In this document: positions 27,035 to 34,717 of the stretch, piece by piece | Numbering within the stretch: position 1 is the first letter of the stretch | Layout: each line of letters begins with the position of its first letter | Assembly (NCBI GenBank): GCA_024685005.1 | Contig: JAIKWF010000071.1 | Coordinates: forward strand, 1-64,000 | Direction: 5' to 3' | Length of the DNA stretch: 64,000 bases | Origin: Lachnospiraceae bacterium | Lineage (GTDB): Bacteria; Bacillota; Clostridia; Lachnospirales; Lachnospiraceae | Notes under the pieces: model-generated | What the model saw: only the letters and a program-made list of their open reading frames with translations | Databases searched by the model: none | What the model was told of the DNA's origin: nothing | Made by a program: the position numbers and the translations under genes

Positions 27035-27948
27035 AAAAGTTCTCTCTCTTCGATCTCGCCCTCAAATGCAGTAACCGCAGGGCCGGACATGTAGATTTTG
27101 TTTTCCGCTCTGTCCCATTCGATGACGATCCTGCCGCCTACCACATTTACGGTTACGGTATCATCGCATTTTCCGTTTAAGATGCAGGCTACCGCTGTGG
27201 CGCAGCAACCGGTACCGCAGGCCAGAGTCTCTCCCGTGCCCCGCTCCCAGACGCGCATATTCACATGGCCTCTGTCCAGGACCTCCACAAACTCCGTATT
27301 GATCCTGTTGGGGAAAAGGGGATGGTTTTCAAAGGAAGGGCCGATGGCTTCCAGATCCAGGCTTTTGGTATCCGGTACAAAAACCACCGCATGGGGATTA
27401 CCCATGGACACACAGGTCATCCTGGTATCCATTCCTGCCGCACTGACAGAGGCTCCCACCACTGCATCCTCCGGCAGCATGGGAAAGCTTTCAGCCAGCT
27501 TCTTTGCATTTTCCGCTGCCCCTTCGTCTTTAGCGCAGGCCGGATCCACCGGGATCTGCTCTGCCGAAAGGATGGGGCTTCCCATGTCAACTCTTACAAA
27601 GCTGACCTTTCCCTCTTCCACCGTAAGGGTCAGGTATTTGATCTTGCCGAAGCTCTCCACCGTGATCTCGGTTTTATCGGTAAGACCGTGATCATACACA
27701 TATTTGCCGACGCACCGGATACCGTTTCCGCACATCTCACTCCGGCTGCCGTCCGCATTGTACATTTCCATTTCGAAATCCGCGATCTTCGAGGGATTGA
27801 TAAAGATCAGTCCGTCGGAGCCGATGCCGAAATGTCTGTCGGATACTTTTCTTGCCAGGGTCACCTTTTCCTCCGGGCTAAACCGGTACTCTCCGCCGTT
27901 GACATATACATAGTCATTGCCGCATCCCTGCATTTTTGTAAACTTCAT
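27031..27948 (-). CDS. dapF: Diaminopimelate epimerase
   Basis: A 305-residue cofactor-free epimerase converting LL- to meso-diaminopimelate for lysine and peptidoglycan. It starts KFTKMQGCGNDYVYVNG; the two catalytic cysteines lie in GSRSEMCGNGIRCVGKY near 75 and in ETLACGTGCCATAVA near 245. A stretch rich in Ala/Glu/Lys around 135-150 (CAKDEGAAENAKKLAES) makes it longer than the usual 275. Start ATG at 27948 with GGAGG upstream is preferred to a longer frame. It sits between the ANTAR regulator and gatC. Confidence 0.95.
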   Translation of the reverse strand: MKFTKMQGCGNDYVYVNGGEYRFSPEEKVTLARKVSDRHFGIGSDGLIFINPSKIADFEMEMYNADGSRSEMCGNGIRCVGKYVYDHGLTDKTEITVESFGKIKYLTLTVEEGKVSFVRVDMGSPILSAEQIPVDPACAKDEGAAENAKKLAESFPMLPEDAVVGASVSAAGMDTRMTCVSMGNPHAVVFVPDTKSLDLEAIGPSFENHPLFPNRINTEFVEVLDRGHVNMRVWERGTGETLACGTGCCATAVACILNGKCDDTVTVNVVGGRIVIEWDRAENKIYMSGPAVTAFEGEIEERELL

Positions 27949-27965
27949 ATCATCCTCCTGTGGGT

Positions 27966-28511
27966 TTAGATCATACTCTCTTCCAGGATCATCGCTGCGG
28001 ACTGGGCAAAGGATCTGCTGTAGTCCATGCTGCATTTTTGCAGATAGCGATGGGCCTCCCGTTCACTCATATTGTTTCTGCTCATAAGAAGCGCCTTTGC
28101 CTCTCTGATCAGAATATCATCCTGCTCTTTTCTGCCTTTTCCGGAGCCCTTTTTCCGTTTTCTGTCCATGGAAAAATTGCCCATCATAAGGGCTATGGTA
28201 TTTTTCAGCTGGGGCAGGGTGGCTCCTTTGTATAACTGCATGATATCGCTTCCCTGCTCTTTTTCCTCCCAGGGGTCCGCCATAAGGAGCATGGAAAAAG
28301 TCCCCGGCAAATATTCCCGCAGCTGGGAATACATCATATCCCGAAGTCTTCTGTTGCAGATCACGATCCCTTCCCCTCTGGCATCAGCCATGGAAAGCAC
28401 CGCTGCGCCCCCGGGCAGGACCGTCACGTCCGTATATCCCATGTGAGTGAGCTTTTGCTGCAGACGAAGACTTTCTTCTCTGTTTTCAAGCGCGATCAAA
28501 ATTCCTGCCAT
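27966..28511 (-). CDS. ANTAR-domain RNA-binding regulator with degenerate receiver
   Basis: 181 residues. The last 55 (IREAKALLMSRNNMSEREAHRYLQKCSMDYSRSFAQSAAMIL) form an ANTAR domain, which binds paired stem-loops in nascent RNA to prevent termination. The N-terminal 120 residues have the length of a response-regulator receiver, but the acidic pocket is missing (IALENRE) and the phosphoacceptor position reads VICNRRLRD, so phosphorylation is unlikely. A Lys/Arg/Gly-rich linker (KRKKGSGKGRK) joins the halves. It lies three bases after glnA; glnA-linked ANTAR proteins are known in Clostridia as nitrogen regulators. Confidence 0.9.
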   Translation of the reverse strand: MAGILIALENREESLRLQQKLTHMGYTDVTVLPGGAAVLSMADARGEGIVICNRRLRDMMYSQLREYLPGTFSMLLMADPWEEKEQGSDIMQLYKGATLPQLKNTIALMMGNFSMDRKRKKGSGKGRKEQDDILIREAKALLMSRNNMSEREAHRYLQKCSMDYSRSFAQSAAMILEESMI

Positions 28512-28514
28512 CTT

Positions 28515-29768
28515 TTATACCCGATTCAAATATTCACTGATCTCCCAGGCGGTAACCTGTCTGTTGTACTCTTCCGCTTCCGCTTTCTTGGCCGCCAGGT
28601 AGGTGGCTGCGCATTCCCTTCCCAGGATCCCTTTGATCAGCTGATCCCGTTCCATCAATGTCACCGCTTCCTCCAGAGAACCGGGAAGTCTGTCTGTTTC
28701 GATCCTGCCTGCCTTGGGGGGAAGGATTTTTTCTTCGATGCCTTCCATTCCCGCTGTCAGAAGGGCTGCCAGTGCCAGGTAGGGATTGGCTGCGGAGTCC
28801 GGACTGCGAAGCTCGATGCAGCATTCTTCCTCTCTGCCGTGGGGTACATGCAGCAGGGCAAAGGGATCGCAGAGCCGCTTGTAGGAATTAACGATGGGAT
28901 TGGTCAAAGCCGCCATTCCCTTTAAGTGCTTTAAAATTCCGCCCACAAAGAATCTGCCGGTTTCACTGATCCCCGAAGGATCGGCATCGTCCCGGAATAC
29001 ATTTTTTCCGTCCCGGTACAGGGCCATTTTCAAGTGCATGCCGCTGCCGCTGACATCCGCCCTGGGCTTGGGCATAAAGGTGGCATGCAGACCATGGCGT
29101 TTTGCAATGGTACGCACCACCAGTTTAAAGGTCATAATATTATCCGCCGCCTTCAGAGCTTCGCACATGGCAAAGTCCACTTCATGCTGGGCCGGTGCGG
29201 ATTCATGGTGGGAAGTGATCACATCAAATCCCATTTCTTCCAATGTCAGTACAATATCTCTTCTGGCATTTTCTCCCAGATCCATGGGACCGATATCCAG
29301 ATATCCTGCCTGTTCATGGGTAACGGTGGTAGGCTGCCCGTTCTCATCGGTATGAAAAAGGAAAAACTCACATTCCGGCTCAACCTTCAGGGTATATCCC
29401 GCCTCAGCAGCCTTTGCAATGGCGGTTTTCAGAACGAATCTGGAATCTCCCATAAAAGGCTGACCGTCTACGGTATGCACATCGCAAAGCATTCTTGCTA
29501 CTTTTCCGTGCTGGGGCCGCCAGGGAAAAATCTCGAAGGTGGAATAGTCCGGATGGAGCACCATATCGCTTTTCTCAATGGCGGAAAATCCGCGGATGGA
29601 GTACCCGTCAAACATAAACTTATTATCCAAAGCCTTCTCCAGCTGCGATGAGGTAATGGCCATGTTTTTCAGATTGCCCAAAAGATCGGTAAACTGCAGT
29701 CTGATAAACTCAACATCTTTATTCTTTACCTCTGCGATCACATCTTCCCGCTTCATTTCTTTTCCCAT
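28515..29768 (-). CDS. glnA: Glutamine synthetase, type I
   Basis: 417 residues. It condenses glutamate and ammonia with ATP. Motifs: FTDLLGNLKNMAI, the substrate loop FMFDGYSIRGF (usually DGSS), the catalytic-metal block KVEPECEFFLF, ITSHHESAPAQHEVDF, KPRADVSGSGMHLKMAL and the Arg-binding LRSPDSAANPYLALAALL. The start at 29768 (MGKEMKRED) has GGAG eight bases upstream; ATG at 29756 is an alternative, and a longer frame lacks a site. It heads the operon glnA-ANTAR-dapF-gatCAB. The Tyr in the adenylylation loop is not evident, as usual for Firmicute enzymes. Confidence 0.95.
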   Translation of the reverse strand: MGKEMKREDVIAEVKNKDVEFIRLQFTDLLGNLKNMAITSSQLEKALDNKFMFDGYSIRGFSAIEKSDMVLHPDYSTFEIFPWRPQHGKVARMLCDVHTVDGQPFMGDSRFVLKTAIAKAAEAGYTLKVEPECEFFLFHTDENGQPTTVTHEQAGYLDIGPMDLGENARRDIVLTLEEMGFDVITSHHESAPAQHEVDFAMCEALKAADNIMTFKLVVRTIAKRHGLHATFMPKPRADVSGSGMHLKMALYRDGKNVFRDDADPSGISETGRFFVGGILKHLKGMAALTNPIVNSYKRLCDPFALLHVPHGREEECCIELRSPDSAANPYLALAALLTAGMEGIEEKILPPKAGRIETDRLPGSLEEAVTLMERDQLIKGILGRECAATYLAAKKAEAEEYNRQVTAWEISEYLNRV

Positions 29769-29798
29769 GCCTTGCTCTCCGTTTCTTCTTAGTCTCTG

Positions 29799-29813
29799 CG
29801 GTTCCCGGAACCG
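29799..29813. promoter_or_regulatory. Palindrome at the predicted 5' end of the glnA mRNA
   Basis: CGGTTCC C GGAACCG, two perfect 7-bp arms around one base, begins two or three bases after the predicted +1 of glnA. It could be a repressor operator or, as RNA, a 5'-terminal hairpin (six pairs, three-base loop). Its sequence does not match the dual-hexaloop pattern known for ANTAR targets. Confidence 0.5.
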
Positions 29814-29820
29814 ATGCTTC

Positions 29821-29849
29821 ATTATACCCTGTTTCTTTTTTCAGTTCAA
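29821..29849 (-). promoter_or_regulatory. Promoter of the glnA operon
   Basis: TTGAAC (29844-29849), a 17-base spacer and perfect TATAAT (29821-29826), directly after the terminator of the FN3-protein gene. Confidence 0.75.
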
Positions 29850-29850
29850 G

Positions 29851-29883
29851 AAAAAGGATGCCGCTTATCTGCAGCATCCTTTT
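29851..29883 (-). terminator. Terminator of the large FN3-protein gene
   Basis: AAAAAGGATGC pairs with GCATCCTTTTT (11 bp) across an 11-base loop and ends in a T-run on the minus strand. Confidence 0.85.
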
Positions 29884-29903
29884 TTCTCACATCTTCCGAT
29901 GTC

Positions 29904-32900
29904 TTATTTTACTTTTACCGACTTCACGTTGGAAGCCTTACCGCCGGTGATATCCATACCTGCGGCATTCTTCACGGCGGATTTTACCTTGTAGTAATAG
30001 GTCTTTCCTTTTACAACATTGCTGTCCTTAAAGGAGGTCTTGCCGTTTTCCGCATAACCTGCGATCTCGTACCCTTTTTTCTTCTTGGTGGAACGATAGA
30101 TCACATAGCTCTCTGCACCGGCAACCGCTTTCCAGCTGACGGTCACTTTTTTCTTCTTGCTCTTTACGGAAGAAAGCTTCGGCGCCTTCAGGGCTTTGGA
30201 TTTCACATTGGAACCCACGGTGGCGGAAGCAGGCTTGGAAATGCTGCTGACCAGAACGTCGTTGTCATTTTTTTCCATTACCGCTTTGCCGCCCTTGGTG
30301 TACTTTTTATACGCCCTGACAACGTAATAGTAGGCAATGCCTGCTTCGGGACCCTTCAGCTGATAATCGATGCCGTTGACGCTGTAGGTTTGCTTCCAGT
30401 CCACAAAAACCGTACCTGTCAGTTTCTCTGCATCGTCAACCTTTCTGAATCCGGTTACGGAAGAGGCATCCTGAACATAGTAATCAAGTGCGGTATCAAA
30501 TAGATCGTAACCATCTACATATTCTTTTTCATCCTTGTTGTAGATCACTGTGCCGGAGGTTGACCGGAATACCTTATAATAATCCGCACCGGGAACCTGT
30601 GTCCAGGTGATCTGAATGGAACCATCCCCTAAGGTTTTGGCTTTCACATTGGTAGGCGCATTCAGATGAGGATCTACTGTAACAGTGAAACCATCCGTAT
30701 ACTTCTTGGGATTGCCTTTCCGGAAAGCACGGAACCTGTAGGTCTCTGTGCAGTCCGTAGCCGCCGGCAATACCAGAGAATTTGTCTTAGGCTTAGAAAT
30801 GGTCTTGTAAACCACATATTCTCCCGTTAACGGATCTTTTCGGTCGATCTGGTAACCGCTGCAGGAATAAATGGGATTCCAGGTCACCTTCACATTTCCG
30901 TTTTTCGTCTCCATACTGGAGATCATCTGCAGCTTATCAAAATTTAAATTCACGGTTGCCCCGCAGGATCCGCCTTCAATGTAATACTTCTTGCCTTTCA
31001 CATTCTTGTAGGCTCTTACATAGAACATCTCTTCTGCACCGGCCTGCAGACCCTTTACCACACAGCTGGTCTTTTTCTGATTCTTGATCAGTTGATACTT
31101 TTTAAAATTCTCTTCAAGGCCCTTTTTATCCGAATAGTTTTCTCCGGAAGATGAGGACACCACCTTGTATACTTCATAACCTGCCGCTCCCGCAACCTTG
31201 TTCCATCTAAGCTTTGCGCTGGTCTTGCTCTTTGCGATGGCACGCAGATTCAGGTTTGCACCTCCGGTACAGGTCTTAAACACAACCCATTTTCCATATG
31301 CCACCTGCTTGGTCGCATTGTTATAATAGTAGGTCCTGACGCGGTATGTGTACTCTGTATCTGCTTTCAGCTTCTTATCCTTATATTCGTAGGAAACCTG
31401 TTTTGCCAGCTCCTTCCAGACATTCCCCACCTTCTTTTGCAGCTCATAGCCGGATACGGGACCGTTGTTTAAATGTCCCATCATCAGTTTAATGCTTTTT
31501 CCCGTGATGGTTCCCGTAGTGATCTTGGCCTCAGCAGGGTCGATCTGCACCCTGAGGGTGTTGGTAAATTCTCCGAAATCATAGCTGTCACTTTTATATC
31601 CGTCGGATCCGTCCTGATAATTTACGCCGCTTCGCATACGGATATACATGGTCTTTCCGGCCTCAAATTTACTCCAGGGAATGGTCAGCTTTCCTGAGAT
31701 GGCGTCTTCCGTACCAATGCTGGTGGCCAAAGGCTTGTTGGCAAATCCTGCATCCTGAGATACCCAGTACTGGAGAGTATCTCCTTTTAAAAGGCTGTCA
31801 GGAACGGCGATCACAACACCACCGCTGGTCTGCTCCAAAAGAGCAATGGTACCGGTTCCGATCATCTTCTGTACTGTAAGCACATTGGAAGGCTCTCCGA
31901 GCTTATCCTTGCTCTCATAGGAACGAACTCTGACATAGTAAGGCTTTCCTGTCTTCAGATTGCTTTTCGAAAGCGTGATACTACTAGAGGATCCTGTTCC
32001 CGAAGACGCGGTGGAAAACTTTGCAAAGGACTGATCTTCACTGTACTCCAGACGCCATTTTACGCTTTCATCAATTATGGTATCAAACGCAAAATAATAC
32101 GCCTTAGGGGTTTCTTTCACAAGCCGAAGGTCATAGATATAGGGCAGGGTTTCCACCGCCGGCTTTTCTTCATCCACCGGGATCACGCTGGCTGTATTGG
32201 ACCAGACAGGTCCCTTTTTCCCATCATCCAGCATCTCTCCGACTTCATTTACATAGTAAGCCCTGACATAATAGGTCTTGCCTCTTTCCAGCCCGGACTT
32301 GGAAATCCTGAGTTTATATCCAAAATCAGCAAAGGTTCTCTCTCCCTTGCCCGGGAAAGCAGCATCCTGCTGGATCTGATATTGGATCTGTCCCCCTTTG
32401 AAGGTCTGATCGAAGGTGAAATAGATATATTTTTCATCCTGTGACGTGGCACGCAACCCGGTAATGGCAAAAGGCTCCGTGATCAAAGAGGTTTCTGCCT
32501 TGTAGGAAACCGGCGCGGACCAGGGCCCTTCAAAGTAGGTTACCTTATAATACTCTCTCTGTCCGTTGATGTCGTCGTAACTGTAAAAAGTATAGTCATC
32601 CTCTTTACCCGCATTTGCTCTGTATACTTCCTGGGTGATCACTTCCTTGTAACAGTTTACTGCTCTGACAGCAATGCTATAAGTCTGCCCCAGCAAAAAG
32701 GGTGCTACCGGCAGCTTGTTGGGGCCTTCCTCTACCATCTTATCACCTGCATATGCATTTGTTTTACTCTGCAGGGTTCCCAGGGAAATCTGGGGAAGCT
32801 GGATATAAGAGCTCTCCTCACTAAGGGTATAATAACTGTATTTCAAATTCCCCTTACTGTCTTTATAAGCTCCTTTTGCATAGACCCGGCCCTGGGCATC

Positions 32901-33425
32901 TCTGATCTCCACATCATAATAAAGGGATCCGGGAACACCGTTCCACATCAGACAGGGGCTGGTCTGTCCCATGGATTTGAGGGTGTCGGAGTCCGTGATC
33001 ACCTGAACACCGGTAACCTGCTGGGGCACGCCGTTGGTTCCCGCATTTGCCTGATCTGCTTCAAGCTCTTCCTCCGGAAGGGCTTCTCCCTGCTCTTTTT
33101 TCTCCTCAGTCTGCTGCTCAGGCTGCGCATCTTCCGAAACAGTTTCTCCTGTCTCTTTGCCGGACTCTTCATCTGACTCCTGCGCTGCCTGGGGCGCAGT
33201 CTCACCGGCAGTTTCGCCGGCAGTTTCGCCGTTCTCCCCGGCAGTTTTCTCCTGCTCCGAAGCTTCCCCTGCGCTCTCATTCGTTGCATCTTCGGATGCC
33301 TCCTGCACGCTTTCCACCGCAGCCGTCCCGCTTTCCGGTGCTGCCACGGCGATCTCGGGAACCACCAGGGCAAAACACAGGGCAAGAGCTGCTACCTGCT
33401 TTGAACCGATCATTTTTCTTCTCAT
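29904..33425 (-). CDS. Large secreted surface protein with fibronectin-III-like repeats
   Basis: 1173 residues. A signal peptide (ALALCFALVVPEIAVA) is followed by a very acidic low-complexity region (about 30-135) containing GETAGETAGETA. The rest is a string of about nine modules of 90-110 residues with FN3-like strands, each ending in forms such as GKTYYVRAYYV, GKPYYVRVRSY or GKTYYYKVKSAVKN and opening with forms such as YVIYRSTKKKKGY. No catalytic domain or sortase motif is visible; the basic C-terminus (SNVKSVKVK) may bind wall polymers. The start at 33425 has GGAG seven bases upstream; ATG at 33431 is too close to it. Adhesin or scaffold is inferred. Confidence 0.85.
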   Translation of the reverse strand: MRRKMIGSKQVAALALCFALVVPEIAVAAPESGTAAVESVQEASEDATNESAGEASEQEKTAGENGETAGETAGETAPQAAQESDEESGKETGETVSEDAQPEQQTEEKKEQGEALPEEELEADQANAGTNGVPQQVTGVQVITDSDTLKSMGQTSPCLMWNGVPGSLYYDVEIRDAQGRVYAKGAYKDSKGNLKYSYYTLSEESSYIQLPQISLGTLQSKTNAYAGDKMVEEGPNKLPVAPFLLGQTYSIAVRAVNCYKEVITQEVYRANAGKEDDYTFYSYDDINGQREYYKVTYFEGPWSAPVSYKAETSLITEPFAITGLRATSQDEKYIYFTFDQTFKGGQIQYQIQQDAAFPGKGERTFADFGYKLRISKSGLERGKTYYVRAYYVNEVGEMLDDGKKGPVWSNTASVIPVDEEKPAVETLPYIYDLRLVKETPKAYYFAFDTIIDESVKWRLEYSEDQSFAKFSTASSGTGSSSSITLSKSNLKTGKPYYVRVRSYESKDKLGEPSNVLTVQKMIGTGTIALLEQTSGGVVIAVPDSLLKGDTLQYWVSQDAGFANKPLATSIGTEDAISGKLTIPWSKFEAGKTMYIRMRSGVNYQDGSDGYKSDSYDFGEFTNTLRVQIDPAEAKITTGTITGKSIKLMMGHLNNGPVSGYELQKKVGNVWKELAKQVSYEYKDKKLKADTEYTYRVRTYYYNNATKQVAYGKWVVFKTCTGGANLNLRAIAKSKTSAKLRWNKVAGAAGYEVYKVVSSSSGENYSDKKGLEENFKKYQLIKNQKKTSCVVKGLQAGAEEMFYVRAYKNVKGKKYYIEGGSCGATVNLNFDKLQMISSMETKNGNVKVTWNPIYSCSGYQIDRKDPLTGEYVVYKTISKPKTNSLVLPAATDCTETYRFRAFRKGNPKKYTDGFTVTVDPHLNAPTNVKAKTLGDGSIQITWTQVPGADYYKVFRSTSGTVIYNKDEKEYVDGYDLFDTALDYYVQDASSVTGFRKVDDAEKLTGTVFVDWKQTYSVNGIDYQLKGPEAGIAYYYVVRAYKKYTKGGKAVMEKNDNDVLVSSISKPASATVGSNVKSKALKAPKLSSVKSKKKKVTVSWKAVAGAESYVIYRSTKKKKGYEIAGYAENGKTSFKDSNVVKGKTYYYKVKSAVKNAAGMDITGGKASNVKSVKVK
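33205..33228. repeat. Tandem 12-bp repeat encoding the GETA units
   Basis: CCGGCAGTTTCG is present twice in perfect tandem (33205-33216, 33217-33228), with degenerate copies on each side. It keeps frame and lies in the acidic region after the signal peptide, a likely site of length variation. Confidence 0.7.
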
Positions 33426-33480
33426 GCTCATTCTCCTTTCGAACGATTATTCAAACGCTGATCTGTGCGCTGATAACAAT

Positions 33481-34590
33481 TTAATATTTATGCTTTCCGC
33501 CCTTTACCTTCGTCCACTTTCCGTAGACCTTCTTTTTGCCTTCTTTTACGTAGTACCGGGCTTTGTAATAGTAAGTGACATTCTTTTTGGTTTTTGTATC
33601 ATCAAAGTCCACATAATCGTTGCTGAGCACCTTGATCTTCTTAAATCCGCTCTTTTTGTTTGTGGAACGCCAGATCTCTACGCCGTCGTAACGCAGATTG
33701 TTTTCAAACCCCACATAGACGGACCGGGAATAATTGGATTCCACTTTAAAAGACGAGGGTGCCTGTTTTTTAATGGTCTTGGCACTGGGGGATATCTTAA
33801 AGGAATAGCTGCTGCCCTCCATTGCCCCGAAGACCTTCAGGTAATATGTCCTGCCGGGAGAAAGCTTAAAGCTGCGCTCCGCATTATGGGCCGGATAGAT
33901 CTGCACCTCCGTCCCCACCCTGGATGAAAGATCTCCGGCGGTGGCATACAGGGCAAAACCGATCTGGGACGCTCCCTGCATATTGTGGAAATCGATCCAG
34001 TAGCTTCTTTTTTTCTTGCCGGTGGTAAAGGAATAAAAGTCGATATCCTGATCCACCTCAAATGTTCCGGTTACCTTCTGACCCTCTTTGAAGGCTTTTG
34101 CCGAAGAAAAATCGTTGCCCGCATCATCGGCGGTTTTGGCGATCAAAAGCTTCCATCTGCCGGAAGAGGCACTCCTGGGCACGATCTTCACATAATAGGT
34201 CTTATTGGGAGAAAGCGAGGCAAAGCCCCTGGCTGTGGTTTTGCCGGAAGAGGCGATAAAAGAGCCTCCGTCTATGGTATTGCCTGCCCCGTAAAACTCA
34301 TCATACACCCCTACGGAATAAGAGGTTGTATCCATGGCGCTGACATTTACCGTATAGGCATTCTGTCCTCCGTCTGTGGTAAAGGAAATGACTTCCACAT
34401 CCGACCGGCTGTTGATCACGCCTTCCACCTGCATGTTGCACTCCACCGCTTTTGCCTGCTCAAAGGCATCCGGCCAGTCATCCGCATTTCCGTTTTGGTC
34501 CAGTGCAAAAACGCTGGAGCTTACGGCCGCCGAAAGAAGCAGACTGGTAAAAAAGAGCACCGCTGCGGGTTTTCTCATTTTTCTTCTCAT
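33481..34590 (-). CDS. Secreted protein with pre-peptidase C-terminal-like and FN3-like domains
   Basis: 369 residues. A signal peptide (AAVLFFTSLLLSAAVSSSVFA) is followed by two domains of about 110 residues with the PPC fold pattern (VISFTTDGGQNAYTVNVSA ... LSPNKTYYVKIVPRSASSGRWKLLI; DIDFYSFTTGKKKRSYWIDF ... LSPGRTYYLKVFGAMEGSSYSFKI), and then one FN3-like module ending KNVTYYYKARYYV. No protease domain is attached. It starts MRRKM, like the neighbouring FN3 protein 55 bases downstream, and is likely to share its transcript. Start ATG 34590 has AGGGGG seven bases upstream. Surface binding is inferred. Confidence 0.85.
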   Translation of the reverse strand: MRRKMRKPAAVLFFTSLLLSAAVSSSVFALDQNGNADDWPDAFEQAKAVECNMQVEGVINSRSDVEVISFTTDGGQNAYTVNVSAMDTTSYSVGVYDEFYGAGNTIDGGSFIASSGKTTARGFASLSPNKTYYVKIVPRSASSGRWKLLIAKTADDAGNDFSSAKAFKEGQKVTGTFEVDQDIDFYSFTTGKKKRSYWIDFHNMQGASQIGFALYATAGDLSSRVGTEVQIYPAHNAERSFKLSPGRTYYLKVFGAMEGSSYSFKISPSAKTIKKQAPSSFKVESNYSRSVYVGFENNLRYDGVEIWRSTNKKSGFKKIKVLSNDYVDFDDTKTKKNVTYYYKARYYVKEGKKKVYGKWTKVKGGKHKY

Positions 34591-34641
34591 ATTAGAACCC
34601 CCTTCTTTTCCATATTCCATGCCGCTGCGCACGGTATATAA

Positions 34642-34670
34642 ATTATACACTTGTTCCTCGTCACATTCAA
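34642..34670 (-). promoter_or_regulatory. Promoter of the surface-protein pair
   Basis: TTGAAT (34665-34670), a 17-base spacer and perfect TATAAT (34642-34647) on the minus strand, about 50 bases before the PPC-protein start. Confidence 0.65.
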
Positions 34671-34692
34671 CAAAGGATAGGATCCGGTTACC

Positions 34693-34708
34693 GAATCCTG
34701 CAGGATTC
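34693..34708. repeat. 16-bp perfect palindrome after nadE
   Basis: GAATCCTGCAGGATTC lies ten bases after the nadE stop and about 23 bases upstream of the -35 of the next promoter. It has no loop or T-run, so an operator fits better than a terminator. Confidence 0.4.
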
Positions 34709-34717
34709 CTGCCGTAT

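Noticed and set aside
29904..34590. CRISPR-like or satellite repeats in the FN3-protein genes
   Set aside because: The repeats are protein modules diverged at DNA level, except for one short 12-bp tandem; no spacer-repeat pattern.
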